From assembly GCA_900766745.1 (NCBI GenBank), contig CAAFWR010000009.1, positions 1 through 31,240 on the forward strand: a stretch of DNA of 31,240 nt, given 5' to 3'. Source of the stretch: Methanobacteriaceae archaeon. GTDB taxonomy: Archaea; Methanobacteriota; Methanobacteria; Methanobacteriales; Methanobacteriaceae. The notes beneath the pieces were generated by a model. The model did no database searches, had not been told where the DNA came from, and saw only the letters and a list, made by a program, of their open reading frames with translations. Positions 1 through 10,307 of the stretch are shown here, piece after piece; within the stretch, counting starts at the first letter, position 1, and each line of letters starts with the position of its first letter. The translations under genes and the position numbers were made by a program.

Positions 1-131
1 TAGAACAAGGTTTAGAACAAGGTTTAGAACAAGGTTTAGAACAAGGTTTAGAACAAGGTTTAGAACAAGGTTTAGAACAAGGTTTAGAGCAAGGTATAGA
101 GCAAGGTTTAGAGCAAGGTTTAGAGCAAGGT
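1..131 (+). repeat. 12-nt tandem repeat encoding Leu-Glu-Gln-Gly
   Basis: The unit TTAGAACAAGGT is repeated in frame, with GARCAAGG cores at 3, 15, 27, 39, 51, 63, 75, 87, 99, 111 and 123. The first seven cores are identical (GAA) and the last four use GAG; one spacer codon is ATA instead of TTA. The unit is a multiple of three, so copy-number change would lengthen or shorten a hinge without breaking the frame. The array continues beyond the left edge. Confidence 0.95.
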
Positions 132-257
132 AGTAGAGATACTAAATTTGATATTGCAAAAAACATGTTAAAAGCAGATATTTCCATTAACCAGATTATG
201 GAATTTACGGGTTTATCTGAAAATAAAATTAAAAACATCAAAAAATCTTTAGATTAA
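1..257 (+). CDS. Rpn/PD-(D/E)XK nuclease-family protein, C-terminal tail (partial, 5' end outside window)
   Basis: The reading frame is open from base 3 to the TAA at 255-257. It begins inside a run of eleven Glu-Gln-Gly units, mostly separated by Leu, and ends in a short helical domain (about residues KFDIAKNMLKADIS to KKSLD). A Glu-Gln-Gly-rich hinge followed by a domain with 'I..I...TGLS...I..I' is the usual tail of Rpn family recombination-promoting nucleases / PD-(D/E)XK transposase-like proteins; the tail looks like a small helix-turn-helix. The nuclease domain lies outside the window, so the family call rests on the tail alone. Whether the full gene is intact cannot be seen. Confidence 0.7.
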   Translation, partial: EQGLEQGLEQGLEQGLEQGLEQGLEQGLEQGIEQGLEQGLEQGSRDTKFDIAKNMLKADISINQIMEFTGLSENKIKNIKKSLD

Positions 258-558
258 CATTTAAAGATAATTATTAGGAGAGAGGATGAAATCAAAATCA
301 TCAAGACTTTTAATATAATGATGGAAATAAAATAATGAAAAAGTGATGTTTTTAGGAATTTTCTATTGAAACATCACTTCCCATTAACTGATAAAAGCAA
401 ATAATACATTTAACAATAGGTTAATTTGGAAAAAATTTAAGATTCAATGAAAAGCAATTAAGTAATTGGCACTTCTACAAGGTATTTAAGTAATACTTAT
501 ATTAATTAAAATATAAAGTTAAAACATAATATTAAAATAATTGATATGTGTTGATAAA
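258..558. other. Spacer between the nuclease tail and metK
   Basis: No credible gene is seen here. It contains an 11-bp hairpin (341-379), an imperfect start-like ATG at 286 opening only 10 codons, a short palindrome AAGTA-A-TACTT at 488-498, and TATA-like sequence around 509-516 that may serve metK. Confidence 0.6.
341..379. repeat. 11-bp perfect inverted repeat (hairpin)
   Basis: AAGTGATGTTT at 341-351 is exactly complementary to AAACATCACTT at 369-379 with a 17-nt loop. No T-run follows on the + strand, so it is not a typical terminator for the upstream gene. It could be a remnant of a small mobile element, a protein site, or a folded 3' end. Confidence 0.6.
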
Positions 559-1764
559 ATGAGAAATATTATTGTAGATAAATTGAATCAAACTTATATT
601 GAAGACCTTGACATTGAAATTGTTGAAAGAAAAGGAATTGGGCATCCGGACAGTATTAGTGATGGACTTGGTCAAAAAGTTAGTGAAGCACTTTGTAATA
701 TGTATATGGATGAATTAGGTGGTATTCTTCACCATAATACTGATGAAGTTCAAATTACTGCTGGTGAATCTAATCCTCAATTTGGTGGAGGTCAGGTTTT
801 AAAACCAATTGATATTTTATTAACTGGTAGGGGAGTTTCTGAATATGAAGGAGTCAAATTCCCTCTTGATGTTGTAGCTATCGAAGCTGCTAAAGACTTT
901 TTAGATGATACTATTATTAATTTAGATGTTAATTTAGATGCTGTTGTTGAGTGTAAAATCGGTCATGGTTCTGGTGACTTGGTAGATGTATTTAAAAGAG
1001 ACGGCGCTCCAAGTTCTAATGATACTTCTTTTGGTGTCGGTTATGCTCCTTTATCTGAAACTGAATCATTAGTATTAGCTACTGAAGAATTATTAAATTC
1101 TAAAGCATTTAAAGCTAAACATCCTGCTGTTGGTGAGGATATTAAAGTTATGGGGTTAAGAGAAGAAGATCATATTACTTTAACTATTGCTTGTGCTATG
1201 GTATCTAAATATGTAGATGATAAGGACGCTTACATTTCTATTCGTGAAGAGTTAAAAGACATTGTAGCTGATTTAGCTCCTAAATACACTGACAGAGAAG
1301 TTAAAGTTTTCGTAAACACTGCAGATAATGATGATTCTGATGATGCTTCTGGTTTTTATTTAACTGTAACCGGTACTTCTGCTGAAATGGGTGATGACGG
1401 TTCTGTTGGACGTGGAAACAGAGCTAATGGTTTAATCACTCCTTGCAGACCTATGTCTATGGAAGCTACTTCCGGTAAAAACCCTATCAATCACGTTGGT
1501 AAAATCTACAATATTTTATGTACTGAAATGGCTAAGGACATCGTTGATAATGTTGAAGGTATTAAACAAGTAAATATCATGGTTTTAAGTCAAATCGGAA
1601 AACCTATTGATCAACCTAAAGCAGCTAGTACCCAACTTATTCTGGAAGATGGTATAAAATTAGACGATGTTAATGTAAAAGTTGAAAGGATCGTTGACAG
1701 ATGGTTAGAAGATATTTCTGTCATTACTGAAAATGTTGTAAAAGGAAATGCTAGAACTTTCTAG
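559..1764 (+). CDS. metK: S-adenosylmethionine synthetase, archaeal type
   Basis: Makes S-adenosylmethionine from ATP and methionine in the cytoplasm. The 401-residue product matches the archaeal family (PF01941 type, about 400 residues), which is unrelated at sequence level to bacterial MetK. Family-like stretches include the N-terminal [15 protein letters not shown], the glycine-rich FGGGQ and IGHGSGDL, and [23 protein letters not shown] near residue 300. A TTG at 541 is in frame, but the ATG at 559 gives the N-terminus [11 protein letters not shown] usual for the family and has a weak GTGTTGAT sequence just upstream, so I chose it. The gene stands alone and is closed by a hairpin-plus-T terminator that overlaps its stop codon. 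Confidence 0.93.
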   Translation: MRNIIVDKLNQTYIEDLDIEIVERKGIGHPDSISDGLGQKVSEALCNMYMDELGGILHHNTDEVQITAGESNPQFGGGQVLKPIDILLTGRGVSEYEGVKFPLDVVAIEAAKDFLDDTIINLDVNLDAVVECKIGHGSGDLVDVFKRDGAPSSNDTSFGVGYAPLSETESLVLATEELLNSKAFKAKHPAVGEDIKVMGLREEDHITLTIACAMVSKYVDDKDAYISIREELKDIVADLAPKYTDREVKVFVNTADNDDSDDASGFYLTVTGTSAEMGDDGSVGRGNRANGLITPCRPMSMEATSGKNPINHVGKIYNILCTEMAKDIVDNVEGIKQVNIMVLSQIGKPIDQPKAASTQLILEDGIKLDDVNVKVERIVDRWLEDISVITENVVKGNARTF

Positions 1765-1790
1765 ACCTTTTTCCTTTATTTTTCTCATTT
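1741..1790 (+). terminator. Hairpin terminator overlapping the metK stop
   Basis: AAAGGAAA (1741-1748) pairs with TTTCCTTT (1770-1777), enclosing an inner CTAGA/TCTAG stem (1751-1755 and 1760-1764) with a 4-nt loop. Runs of T follow to about 1820. The stop codon lies inside the inner stem. Confidence 0.6.
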
Positions 1791-1851
1791 TTTCATATTT
1801 CTTTAACTTTTTTTATTTTAATTTAATAAGTATCAATTTATTTTATAATTT

Positions 1852-1860
1852 ATAAGGAGA
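1852..1860 (+). promoter_or_regulatory. Ribosome binding site of ileS
   Basis: TAAGGAGAA lies about 7 nt before the ATG at 1867 and fixes the ileS start. It matches the GGAG/GGTG sites seen at other genes in the window. Confidence 0.75.
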
Positions 1861-1866
1861 ATTAAA

Positions 1867-4800
1867 ATGCCAATTAAAGAGGCAGAAAAATCATATGATC
1901 ATAAATCTATTGAAAAAAACATTCAGAACTTTTGGAAGGATCATGATACATTTAGAAAAGTTAACAAATTAAGAGCTAATGGGCCTCAATACTCATTTTT
2001 AGATGGCCCTCCTTATTGTAGTGGTAAAATTCATTTAGGTACTGCTTGGAATAAGGTAATTAAGGATTCCTATTTAAGATATAAGAGCATGAATGGGTTT
2101 AATTTAAGAAGACAGGCTGGTTGGGATATGCACGGTCTTCCAATTGAACACAAAGTGGAACAGCTAATGGGAATTAAAAGCAAACAGGAAATCGAAGACG
2201 AAATCGGAATAGCTGAATTTGTAGATAAATGTAAAGAATTTGCAATGGACAATAAAGTAGCTATGGAAGATGAATTTGAGGATTTGGGAGTTTGGATGAA
2301 TTGGGAAGATCCATATATGACCTTAGATCCTAAATATATGGAATCTGCATGGTGGACTTTAAAAAAAGCTAATGAGAAAGATTTACTTGTAAACGATAAA
2401 AGAGTAATCAGCTGGTGTCCTCACTGTGAGACAGCACTTGCAGCAGCTGAACTTGACTATACTGAAGGTGAAGATCCTTCTATTTTTGTCAAATTTCCAG
2501 TAAGCGAAAAATTGCTTTCTGATAAGGATTTGCCTGAATATTTCCTTGTGTGGACAACAACACCATGGACTCTTCCATCTAACTTAGCTATTGCAATCAA
2601 CCCTGATTTTGATTATGCTTTTGTAGAAATCGATGGCCAGATTCTTATTTTAGCTGAAAACCTTGTTGAAACTGTTTTAGGGCCTTCACAGTTAGTATAT
2701 AAAACAAAAGTCCCTGCTGAAGAGGAAGGGGAAGAGGATAAAATCATAGAAGAGTATGAGGACGTTTATGAAATAGTTAAAGTTGTTAAAGGCGACACTT
2801 TAATCGGAACAAAATACGATTATCCATTAGGTAGTGAAGTTCCCTTTCAGCTTGAATTAGAAGGAACTGACAATGTTCATACAATTTTACCAGGAGGTCA
2901 TGTAGAGCTTGGAGAAGGTACTGGCCTTGTACATACTGCACCAGGGCACGGTCCAGATGACTTTGAACTTGGTAAAGAGTTTGACCTGCCAATTTTCTGT
3001 CCTGTTGATGAAAGCGGTAATTACACTTCTGATGCTGGTAAATACAGTGAACAGTTTTGTAAAGATGCAAATCTTGAAATTATTGAAGATTTGGAAAGTA
3101 AAGGTCTGATGCATAAAAATGAAACAATAGAACACAGATACGGTGTATGCTGGAGATGTAAAACTCCTATTATCTATCTAGCTACCAAACAATGGTTCAT
3201 AAAAGTAACTGATATTAAAGACCAAATGCTGGAGCAGATTGATCAGGTGGAATGGATTCCTAAATGGGCTGGTGAAGGAAGATTCAGAGACTGGGTAGAC
3301 AACGCCAAAGACTGGACCATTTCAAGACAAAGATATTGGGGTATTCCAATTCCTATATGGGAATGTCCTGAATGTGGAGAGCTAAAAGTAGTAGGTTCTG
3401 TTGAAGAGCTTAAAAAAGAAGCTTTAAACGATATTGATGTTGATGACGAGGAACTGGTTCACAGACCATATGTTGACGAAATCCAGATGAAATGTGATAG
3501 CTGTGGAGCTACTGTCGAGAGAATTCCTGATGTTTTGGACGTATGGATCGACTCAGGAGTAGCTGGATGGGCTTCTCTTTACTATCCTCAGGAAAAAGAT
3601 AAATTTGAACAATGGTTCCCTTATGATTTCATTACAGAAGGCCATGACCAGACTAGAGGATGGTTCTACTCTCAGTTAGGTACTGGGGTAATAGCTATGG
3701 ACAGGGTGCCTTATAAAAAGGTTTTGATGCATGGTTTCGTATTAGATGAAGATGGTAAGAAAATGAGTAAATCATTGGGAAATGTTGTAGCCCCTGAAGA
3801 AGTAATTGAAAAATATGGTGCTGACGTTTTAAGATTCTACTTGTTATGGGCAAGTAAACCATGGGATGACCTTAAATTTGTTTGGGATGAACTGAATAAC
3901 ATCAATAAAATGTTTAATATCCTCTGGAACGTTTATGTATTCTCTACTACCTACATGTCCTTAGATGAATTTAACCCGATAGGACTTAAAGAGGGAGATT
4001 ACACACTTCGTGATGAAGATAGGTGGATTATCTCAAGAGCTAATAGTTTGGTAAAAGCTGTAGCAGAAGATTTGGATAATCTGTTCTTCCATAAAGCAAC
4101 CCGTAAAATCAACAATTTCATATTGGAAGATTTAAGCCGCTGGTATGTAAGGTTGATCCGTGGAAGAACATGGGTTGAAAGTGATGATCCTGACAAGCTT
4201 GGAGCATACTACTCACTCTACACTGCACTTGTTAAATTGATTAATGTTTTAGCACCGATAGCTCCTCATATTTCTGAAAAGATCTATGAAAACCTTGTAT
4301 TAGGTGTTGATGACAGTGCAAATGAAAGTATCCATATGAACGACTGGGGATATGACGTGGAAGCTATTGACGAAGATTTAGAGTCTAAAATGGATGTTGT
4401 ACGTGAAGTAATAGAAGCATCTGCAAGAGCACGTGATATTGCAAGATATAAACTCAGATGGCCTGTAAGCGACATTACAATTGTATCACAGGATGAAAAT
4501 GTGCTTCAGGCTATTGAGGATTTAAAGGATATTATTAAAGATCAGTCTAATACAAAAGAGGTTATAACTGCTACTGAATTTGAAAATCTCTCATTTATTT
4601 CAAAACCAAACCTTAAGACTTTAGGTCCAAGACTTAAAGGAGATATGGGCATCGTTAAAAAATTCCTTGAAAATGCTGACGGAAATCAGGTAAAAGCAGA
4701 CCTTGAAGAAAACGATATGTTCATTATCGAAGAAGGTGGAAAAACCTTTGAACTTACAAGCGATGATATTTTATTTGACACAGAACTTCCAGACGACTTT

Positions 4801-5157
4801 GTAAGCTCAGAATTTGGAGATGGAAACGTATTTGTAAATACCAACATTACTCCTGAGATTATGGAGGAAGCTATGGCTCGTGAGCTTATCAGAAGAATTC
4901 AGGACATGAGAAAAGACCTTGATTTAGATGTTGAAGCAAATATTGATGTTATGATTAAAACTACAACTAAATTTAAAGATCTTGTTATGCCACAACTTGA
5001 TTTTGTAATTAATGAAGTTAGAGCACGCACTTTAATTGTTTCAGATATTGAAGATTGTGAAACCTGTGAATTAACTTCAGATGACAGCCCTGACCACTAC
5101 ATTAAAAATTGGAATATTGAGGGCGAAGAAGTCTGTATTCATGTAATAAAACTATAG
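1867..5157 (+). CDS. ileS: Isoleucyl-tRNA synthetase
   Basis: Charges tRNA-Ile. The product is a class Ia synthetase of 1096 residues, slightly long for the archaeal/eukaryotic-like type. The HIGH motif appears as HLGT at residues 56-59 and KMSKS at 632-636. The CP1 editing domain is marked by [10 protein letters not shown] (about 230) and [14 protein letters not shown] (about 355). Cys pairs WCPHC, VCWRC, ECPEC and KCDSC suggest zinc-binding knuckles, and [12 protein letters not shown] lies in the C-terminal anticodon-binding region. An acidic insert (EEEGEEDK, about 280) sits in the editing domain. It is the first gene of an operon with purL, moeA and a membrane protease; the next start is 12 nt beyond its stop. 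Confidence 0.96.
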   Translation: MPIKEAEKSYDHKSIEKNIQNFWKDHDTFRKVNKLRANGPQYSFLDGPPYCSGKIHLGTAWNKVIKDSYLRYKSMNGFNLRRQAGWDMHGLPIEHKVEQLMGIKSKQEIEDEIGIAEFVDKCKEFAMDNKVAMEDEFEDLGVWMNWEDPYMTLDPKYMESAWWTLKKANEKDLLVNDKRVISWCPHCETALAAAELDYTEGEDPSIFVKFPVSEKLLSDKDLPEYFLVWTTTPWTLPSNLAIAINPDFDYAFVEIDGQILILAENLVETVLGPSQLVYKTKVPAEEEGEEDKIIEEYEDVYEIVKVVKGDTLIGTKYDYPLGSEVPFQLELEGTDNVHTILPGGHVELGEGTGLVHTAPGHGPDDFELGKEFDLPIFCPVDESGNYTSDAGKYSEQFCKDANLEIIEDLESKGLMHKNETIEHRYGVCWRCKTPIIYLATKQWFIKVTDIKDQMLEQIDQVEWIPKWAGEGRFRDWVDNAKDWTISRQRYWGIPIPIWECPECGELKVVGSVEELKKEALNDIDVDDEELVHRPYVDEIQMKCDSCGATVERIPDVLDVWIDSGVAGWASLYYPQEKDKFEQWFPYDFITEGHDQTRGWFYSQLGTGVIAMDRVPYKKVLMHGFVLDEDGKKMSKSLGNVVAPEEVIEKYGADVLRFYLLWASKPWDDLKFVWDELNNINKMFNILWNVYVFSTTYMSLDEFNPIGLKEGDYTLRDEDRWIISRANSLVKAVAEDLDNLFFHKATRKINNFILEDLSRWYVRLIRGRTWVESDDPDKLGAYYSLYTALVKLINVLAPIAPHISEKIYENLVLGVDDSANESIHMNDWGYDVEAIDEDLESKMDVVREVIEASARARDIARYKLRWPVSDITIVSQDENVLQAIEDLKDIIKDQSNTKEVITATEFENLSFISKPNLKTLGPRLKGDMGIVKKFLENADGNQVKADLEENDMFIIEEGGKTFELTSDDILFDTELPDDFVSSEFGDGNVFVNTNITPEIMEEAMARELIRRIQDMRKDLDLDVEANIDVMIKTTTKFKDLVMPQLDFVINEVRARTLIVSDIEDCETCELTSDDSPDHYIKNWNIEGEEVCIHVIKL

Positions 5158-5169
5158 AAGGTGTTAAAT

Positions 5170-7326
5170 ATGGTTTTAACAGATTCCGAAATAGAATATA
5201 TTGAAGGAATTCTTAATAGAAAAATGAACTCCTTAGAAGAAGGAATGTTAGATGTAATGTTTTCAGAACATTGTTCTTACAAAAGCAGTAGGCCAATACT
5301 TAGAACTTTCCCAACTGAAGGAAAAAATATCATATTAGGTCCTGGTGATGATGCAGGTCTTGTTTCTGTGACTGATAAGTATGCCTTGGCTGTTGGTATG
5401 GAAAGTCACAACCACCCTTCAGCTATTGAACCGTATGGTGGAGCAGGAACAGGTATCGGAGGAATTTTAAGAGACATAATATCTATGGGAGCAATGCCAA
5501 TAGCCTTACTTGATTCTCTTCGTTTTGGTCCTTTAGATGATGAAAAGTCAAGATATTTATTTGAACACGTAGTGAAGGGAATATCTGACTATGGAAACAG
5601 GGTAGGCGTACCAACAGTTGCTGGTGAAGTGGAATTTGATGAATCTTTTAGAACCAATCCTCTTGTAAATGTTATGTGTGTAGGTCTTGTTGAAAAAGAT
5701 AAGATTGTAAGGGGAATAGCTCCAAATGTAGGAGATGTATTCCTTTTGATGGGAGGAACTACAGGCCGTGATGGAATTCATGGCGTAACATTTGCATCAG
5801 AAGAACTGACCTCAGACAGTGAAACAGAAGACCGTCCAGCAGTGCAGGTTGCTGATCCATTTACTAAAAAAAGAGTACTTGAGGCATCACTTGAAATCTT
5901 AGACACTATTGACGTAAGCGGTGTTAAGGATTTAGGTGGTGGGGGTCTTACATGCTGTGTATCCGAACTTGTAGATTCATCAGAAAATGGTGCAGCAGTG
6001 GATTTAAGAGCTATTCCTCTTAGAGAAGAAGGAATGACACCATATGAAATCATGCTTTCAGAATCTCAGGAAAGAATGATTTTTGTAATAAACCCTAAAG
6101 ATGTTGAAAAGGCAAGAGAAATCTGTGATAAACACGAAATCGTCTCAACAGTTATAGGTGAAGTAACTGAAGGCAACAACATGGTCATTATTGATGATGG
6201 AGAAGAACTAGCTAATCTTCCAACAGTACTTTTAGCAGATCCCCCATCACTCAACCGTCCATTGGAAGAGGTTCCTGAAAACAATGAAAAAATAGAAATA
6301 GAACACGTTGATTTGGAAGAGTCATTACTTAAAGTACTCTCCTCACCAAATATTGCAAGTAAGGAATGGGTATTTAAACAGTATGATCATGAAGTTCAGG
6401 TTAGAACTATTGTAAAACCTGGAGATGACGCTGCAGTTTTAAGAATAGATGATGAAACAGCTATTGCACTTACAACAGATTCAAACACAATCCATACTAA
6501 ACTTTCTCCATATCATGGTGGAGCAGGTTCTGTTGCAGAAGCTATTCGTAACGTAATATCAATGGGTGCAACACCATATTCAGTTGTTGACTGCCTCAAT
6601 TTTGGAAATCCTGAAAAACAAGACGTATTATGGCAATTCAAAACATGTATTGAAGGAATGTCAGATGTGGCTGAAGCATTTGAAGCACCAGTTATCAGTG
6701 GAAATGTAAGTTTCTACAATGAAACAGAAGGAGTTAAAATAAACCCAACACCTGCAGTAGGCGTTATTGGTGTCGAAAAGATTAAAAACATAAGAACAAT
6801 GGATTTCAAAGAAGAAAATGATAAGATTCTTCTCATTGGTGAAACTTATGATGAATTAGGCGGTTCTGAATACTTAAGAACTGTTTACGGCATTGAAGAG
6901 GGAATGGCTCCAAGAATAAGGATAGATCAGGAAACAGCTAACGGAAAAAATGTTTTAAATGTCATAGATTCAGATAAGGATAAAAACATAACTGCTGTTC
7001 ATGACGTCTCCAATGGAGGAATCCTTGTTGCACTTTCTGAAATGGCATTAAAATCAGGACTCGGATGTGAAATTGACATATCAGCTATTTTAACAGATGA
7101 TGATTTAGACGTATGTGAACTTTTATACAGCGAAACTCACGGCAGATATTTAATTACTGTAAAAGAAGATGCTGTCGACGATATTTTAGAAGCTATTGAC
7201 GTTCCAGTAGCTGTTATTGGTGAAGTTAAAGGAAAATCATTAAAATTATCTAAAAATATTGACATTCCTGTTAAAAAATTAGATGATGCTTATCATGGTG
7301 TTTTAGAAAAGTACATGGCATTTTAG
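5170..7326 (+). CDS. purL: Phosphoribosylformylglycinamidine synthase subunit PurL
   Basis: Catalyses the ATP-dependent conversion of FGAR to FGAM in purine synthesis, working with PurS and PurQ (not in this window). The 718-residue length is that of the small, three-subunit type PurL. Features seen are the N-terminal [13 protein letters not shown], the nucleotide-binding GPGDDAG and its second-half counterpart KPGDDAAV (internal duplication of two AIRS-like halves), [21 protein letters not shown], and DVSNGG near residue 620. A GTG at 5161 is in frame, but it belongs to the AAGGTG ribosome site that precedes the ATG at 5170 by 6 nt, so I start at 5170. It lies in the ileS-purL-moeA operon. 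Confidence 0.95.
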   Translation: MVLTDSEIEYIEGILNRKMNSLEEGMLDVMFSEHCSYKSSRPILRTFPTEGKNIILGPGDDAGLVSVTDKYALAVGMESHNHPSAIEPYGGAGTGIGGILRDIISMGAMPIALLDSLRFGPLDDEKSRYLFEHVVKGISDYGNRVGVPTVAGEVEFDESFRTNPLVNVMCVGLVEKDKIVRGIAPNVGDVFLLMGGTTGRDGIHGVTFASEELTSDSETEDRPAVQVADPFTKKRVLEASLEILDTIDVSGVKDLGGGGLTCCVSELVDSSENGAAVDLRAIPLREEGMTPYEIMLSESQERMIFVINPKDVEKAREICDKHEIVSTVIGEVTEGNNMVIIDDGEELANLPTVLLADPPSLNRPLEEVPENNEKIEIEHVDLEESLLKVLSSPNIASKEWVFKQYDHEVQVRTIVKPGDDAAVLRIDDETAIALTTDSNTIHTKLSPYHGGAGSVAEAIRNVISMGATPYSVVDCLNFGNPEKQDVLWQFKTCIEGMSDVAEAFEAPVISGNVSFYNETEGVKINPTPAVGVIGVEKIKNIRTMDFKEENDKILLIGETYDELGGSEYLRTVYGIEEGMAPRIRIDQETANGKNVLNVIDSDKDKNITAVHDVSNGGILVALSEMALKSGLGCEIDISAILTDDDLDVCELLYSETHGRYLITVKEDAVDDILEAIDVPVAVIGEVKGKSLKLSKNIDIPVKKLDDAYHGVLEKYMAF

Positions 7327-7335
7327 GGTGTTTAA

Positions 7336-8553
7336 ATGTTTCTATCTAAATTAGATTCAATAGATGGTGCACGTGAAAAGATTTATTCTCACAAAAAGGA
7401 ATTGGGTACAGAAATCATTCCTCTAAAAGAAGCTCACAAAAGGGTTTTAAGTGAAGAAATCATATCTTTTCATGATTCTCCTCCTTTTGACAAATCAGCT
7501 ATGGATGGTTTTGCTGTAAGGGCCCAGGACACTTTTGGAGCTTCCAATTCCTCACCAAAAACATTTAAAATAATTGACATGATTGGTGCAGGTTCTGAGT
7601 CTAGCAAAACTCTTGGTGAAAATGAAGCTATTGTAATAGCTACAGGAGCTCCTATTCCTAAAGGGGCCGATGCTGTTTTGATGAAAGAGTATACTACAAC
7701 TGATGGTGATGAGGTTACTTTAACTTCTCAGGTTACTCCAGGTGAAAATGTAAGTCCTAAAGCTGAAGACATTAAAAAAGGGGATGTTGTTTTACCTAAG
7801 AATACTTTTATTAGATATCAGGAAATGGGTTTGATAGCTTCTGCAGGCTTTAGTGAAGTTAAGGTCTTTGAAAAACCTAGAGTCAAGTTGATAATAACCG
7901 GAAATGAGCTTGTAGAACCAACTAAAGATGAGCTTAATCCTGCACAGATTATTAATTCTAACCAATTTACTATAGCCTCAATGATTGAGGATTGTGGAGC
8001 TGTTGCAAGTATTGGAAGGGCAAATGATACTTTTGAAGATGTTAAGAAAGCTATTGGTGAAGCATCTAAGGAATATGATGTTGTAATGACTACTGGAGGA
8101 ACAGCTCTTTCTAAAGGAGATGTTGTCCTTGATGTTATTGAAGAAATAGGGGAAGTTCTTCTTCATGGAGTATCTATTAGACCTGGAAAACCTTTTGGAG
8201 CAGGAATAGTAAATGGGACTGTTGTATTTGCTTTTTCAGGCCAACCTGTAGCTGCAATGTCTCAGTTTGATATGTTTGCCCGTAAGTTTTTATTTGAAAT
8301 GCAAGGCCGTGAATTTAATTTTGAAGTATTAAAAAGAGTTTCCATGCTTAAAATTCCTTCACAGCTAGGCAGAACAGATTTTATTCGTGCCAATGCAAAT
8401 GATGAAGTTGCAAAACATGTACTGAACCGAGGTTCCGGTATAATAAGGTCAATGGTAGAGGCCAACTCCTATATCATAATTGACGAAAATGATGAAGGAT
8501 ATCAAAAGGACGATATGGTTGATGTTGTATTCTTTAATTCAATGAGTTGGTAA
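7336..8553 (+). CDS. moeA: Molybdopterin molybdenumtransferase
   Basis: Inserts molybdenum (or tungsten) into adenylated molybdopterin, the last step of cofactor assembly; in methanogens the cofactor serves formylmethanofuran and formate dehydrogenases. The 405-residue protein has the MoeA N-terminal region (SFHDSPPFDKSAMDGFAVRAQD, about residues 47-68), a linker domain with GAPIPKGADAVLMKE, the MoCF fold (LIITGNELVEP, then MTTGGTALSKGD near 255) and a beta-barrel C-terminal domain. The start ATG follows GGGTG by 5 nt and lies 9 nt after the purL stop. moaC of the same pathway is at 23540, outside this operon. Confidence 0.94.
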   Translation: MFLSKLDSIDGAREKIYSHKKELGTEIIPLKEAHKRVLSEEIISFHDSPPFDKSAMDGFAVRAQDTFGASNSSPKTFKIIDMIGAGSESSKTLGENEAIVIATGAPIPKGADAVLMKEYTTTDGDEVTLTSQVTPGENVSPKAEDIKKGDVVLPKNTFIRYQEMGLIASAGFSEVKVFEKPRVKLIITGNELVEPTKDELNPAQIINSNQFTIASMIEDCGAVASIGRANDTFEDVKKAIGEASKEYDVVMTTGGTALSKGDVVLDVIEEIGEVLLHGVSIRPGKPFGAGIVNGTVVFAFSGQPVAAMSQFDMFARKFLFEMQGREFNFEVLKRVSMLKIPSQLGRTDFIRANANDEVAKHVLNRGSGIIRSMVEANSYIIIDENDEGYQKDDMVDVVFFNSMSW

Positions 8554-8569
8554 AAGAGGTAGTATTTTA

Positions 8570-9715
8570 ATGAATGGTATATGGTATTATTTAATAGCTT
8601 TCATACTAATCTGGATATTGTCTTTAACATTTAAAAAACAGCTTTCCAATCACGGCTTCGAAATCGAATTTCCGGTGATAATGTGGAAAACAAAAAGGCT
8701 TACAGGCTTTATTGACAGAATCGTTAAGATATCTCCAAAATTCTGGAGATGGTCTATGAATGTTGGAATAGTAATATGCTACATAGCAATGTTTCTAATG
8801 ACATACATTTTACTACAATCTATAACAACAATCGTAGAAGCTCCTCAGGTTTCCATAATCCTTCCAGGAGTGGAAATGCCAGGTTCTACGATATTTGTTC
8901 CTTTCGGCTATGGTATACTGGCACTAGCTACTGTTATAATAGTCCACGAATTTTCCCACGGGATACTGTCAAGAACCGAAGGAATCAAAATAGACTCAAT
9001 TGGACTACTTCTATTTACAATTCTTCCAGGAGCGTTTGTCGAGCCTGATGAAGAAGAGCTAAAAGAATCCAGTAAACTATCTCGATTGAGAGTTTACGGT
9101 GCAGGATCTATGGCCAACATCACTCTTGCAGTAATTGCAATATTGATATGCTCAGCTATTTCAACAATGGTTATACCTCATGATTTTTCAGAAGATGGAA
9201 TAGAGATAAATAGAGTTGTTGAAGGCTCACCGGCAGATGGCATCTTAAAAGAAGGAATGGTATTAAAAGCTATTGACAACAAATCAATTGATTCTCCAAC
9301 AGATTATATGAGTATCGTTTCCAATACAACTCCTAACACAAACCTGTCGATTTCAACAGATGAGGGGAAATACATTTTAACTCTTGATAAAAATCCAAAC
9401 AACCAATCAAGAGGTTATATTGGCATTCAAGCTCAAAAGCATTATGAAATCAATCATGATGTTTCAAATGTCTGGGGCAACAATCTTCCATGGGTTTGGT
9501 TTTCAATATTCGAATTGTTCCAATGGATCTTTTTGTTAAACTTAGGTGTTGGTCTATTTAACTTGCTTCCTATGAAACCTTTAGATGGGGGACATATGTT
9601 GGAAATTTTTTTAAGCTATAAACTAAAAGAAGAAACTTATAAGCCAATTGTAAAAGCAGTATCTATTATATTAGCTATTATAATAGTTTCAAGCATTATT
9701 TTCAGCTTTTTATAA
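8570..9715 (+). CDS. Site-2-type (M50) intramembrane metalloprotease with PDZ domain
   Basis: A predicted membrane zinc protease of 381 residues. Hydrophobic segments lie near residues 5-22, 60-85 and 110-130. The zinc site HEFSH (HExxH) is at about residues 126-130, and the third-ligand motif NLLPMKPLDGGH is near 335. A PDZ-like domain occupies roughly 215-290 (EGSPADGILKEGMVLKAIDN), and a final hydrophobic helix ends the protein. Both active-site motifs are intact, so it should be active; its substrate is unknown. It is the last gene of the ileS operon (16-nt gap), followed by T-rich sequence before the convergent rubrerythrin gene. Confidence 0.9.
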   Translation: MNGIWYYLIAFILIWILSLTFKKQLSNHGFEIEFPVIMWKTKRLTGFIDRIVKISPKFWRWSMNVGIVICYIAMFLMTYILLQSITTIVEAPQVSIILPGVEMPGSTIFVPFGYGILALATVIIVHEFSHGILSRTEGIKIDSIGLLLFTILPGAFVEPDEEELKESSKLSRLRVYGAGSMANITLAVIAILICSAISTMVIPHDFSEDGIEINRVVEGSPADGILKEGMVLKAIDNKSIDSPTDYMSIVSNTTPNTNLSISTDEGKYILTLDKNPNNQSRGYIGIQAQKHYEINHDVSNVWGNNLPWVWFSIFELFQWIFLLNLGVGLFNLLPMKPLDGGHMLEIFLSYKLKEETYKPIVKAVSIILAIIIVSSIIFSFL

Positions 9716-9749
9716 TTATTCGAAGGTTTTGTTTTCTAACATTACCTTA

Positions 9750-9775
9750 CAACTTTTTTTAAGTAATTTTTAAAA
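9750..9775 (+). terminator. T-rich end of the ileS operon
   Basis: Runs of T (CTTTTTTTAAG and GTAATTTTTAA) follow the M50 gene. There is no clear hairpin; this is typical of T-tract termination in archaea. Confidence 0.4.
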
Positions 9776-9807
9776 GAAGCAGAAAATATTAAATTGATAT
9801 TTAAGAG

Positions 9808-9848
9808 TATAAAATAAAAAAAGGTTAAGAAAGATTAAAATCTTTCTT
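9808..9848 (-). terminator. Hairpin terminator of the fprA-rubrerythrin operon
   Basis: AAGAAAGAT (9827-9835) pairs perfectly with ATCTTTCTT (9840-9848) around a 4-nt loop. Read on the - strand the hairpin follows the rubrerythrin stop and is followed by CC and a run of seven T, then more T-rich sequence. Confidence 0.7.
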
Positions 9849-9853
9849 TGAAT

Positions 9854-10267
9854 TTAGAAGTATCTTTCTAAAATTCCTTCTAAGATTTTGTAGTGACGAC
9901 CTTCGTCTTTGGAACTTTCTTTAAAGAAATTGGTAGCGTCTTCAAGGCCTTCTTCTTCAGCGATTTCAGCAGCTGCTCTTTTTTCAGCATTAGCCATTTT
10001 TTCGCCTTCTAACATCATTTCAATGTTTGCTTTTAAGTCGTCTCCAATAACTCCGTTCATTTCACAGAATCTTGCAGCATGTTCAGCTTCTTCCCATGCT
10101 AATCTTTTGAATACTTCTGCTAATTCCCCATAACCTGCTCTAGAAGCTTGTCTAGACATTGCAAGGTACATACCTACTTCTTGGGTTTCTCCCATAAAGT
10201 TGTTTTGTACTTCTTTTTCTACTTTAGTTTCTTTAGTAGTTCCAATTTTATGTTCATATTTTACCAT
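9854..10267 (-). CDS. Rubrerythrin-like ferritin-fold di-iron protein
   Basis: Probably a peroxide-reducing di-iron protein in the cytoplasm. The 137-residue four-helix product has carboxylate/histidine ligands in the expected order: [14 protein letters not shown] in helix 1, [10 protein letters not shown] (ExxH) in helix 2, [21 protein letters not shown] in helix 3, and [14 protein letters not shown] in helix 4. It lacks the C-terminal rubredoxin domain of classical rubrerythrin, so electrons must come from a separate partner. A start at 10282 is open, but GGAGG (10276-10280 on the - strand) lies 8 nt before the ATG at 10267, which I chose. It lies 40 nt behind fprA and shares its promoter. 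Confidence 0.88.
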   Translation of the reverse strand: MVKYEHKIGTTKETKVEKEVQNNFMGETQEVGMYLAMSRQASRAGYGELAEVFKRLAWEEAEHAARFCEMNGVIGDDLKANIEMMLEGEKMANAEKRAAAEIAEEEGLEDATNFFKESSKDEGRHYKILEGILERYF

Positions 10268-10275
10268 AACAGTAA

Positions 10276-10280
10276 CCTCC
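10276..10280 (-). promoter_or_regulatory. Ribosome binding site deciding the rubrerythrin start
   Basis: GGAGG on the - strand, just downstream of the alternative upstream ATG (10282) and well spaced for the ATG at 10267. Confidence 0.75.
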
Positions 10281-10307
10281 AATTATTATTTTTCATTTAA
10301 AATATAT

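Noticed and set aside
286..318. A ribosome-site-like GGAGAGAGG followed by ATG and ten codons
   Set aside because: The frame stops after ten codons with no recognisable content; more likely chance or a gene remnant.
2786..3135. Overlapping open frames inside ileS on both strands
   Set aside because: They lie in other frames of a clearly coding gene and have no ribosome sites or family features.
8749..9048. A 99-codon + strand frame inside the M50 protease gene
   Set aside because: Shadow frame; the overlapping protease frame carries intact HEFSH and NLLPMKPLDGGH motifs.
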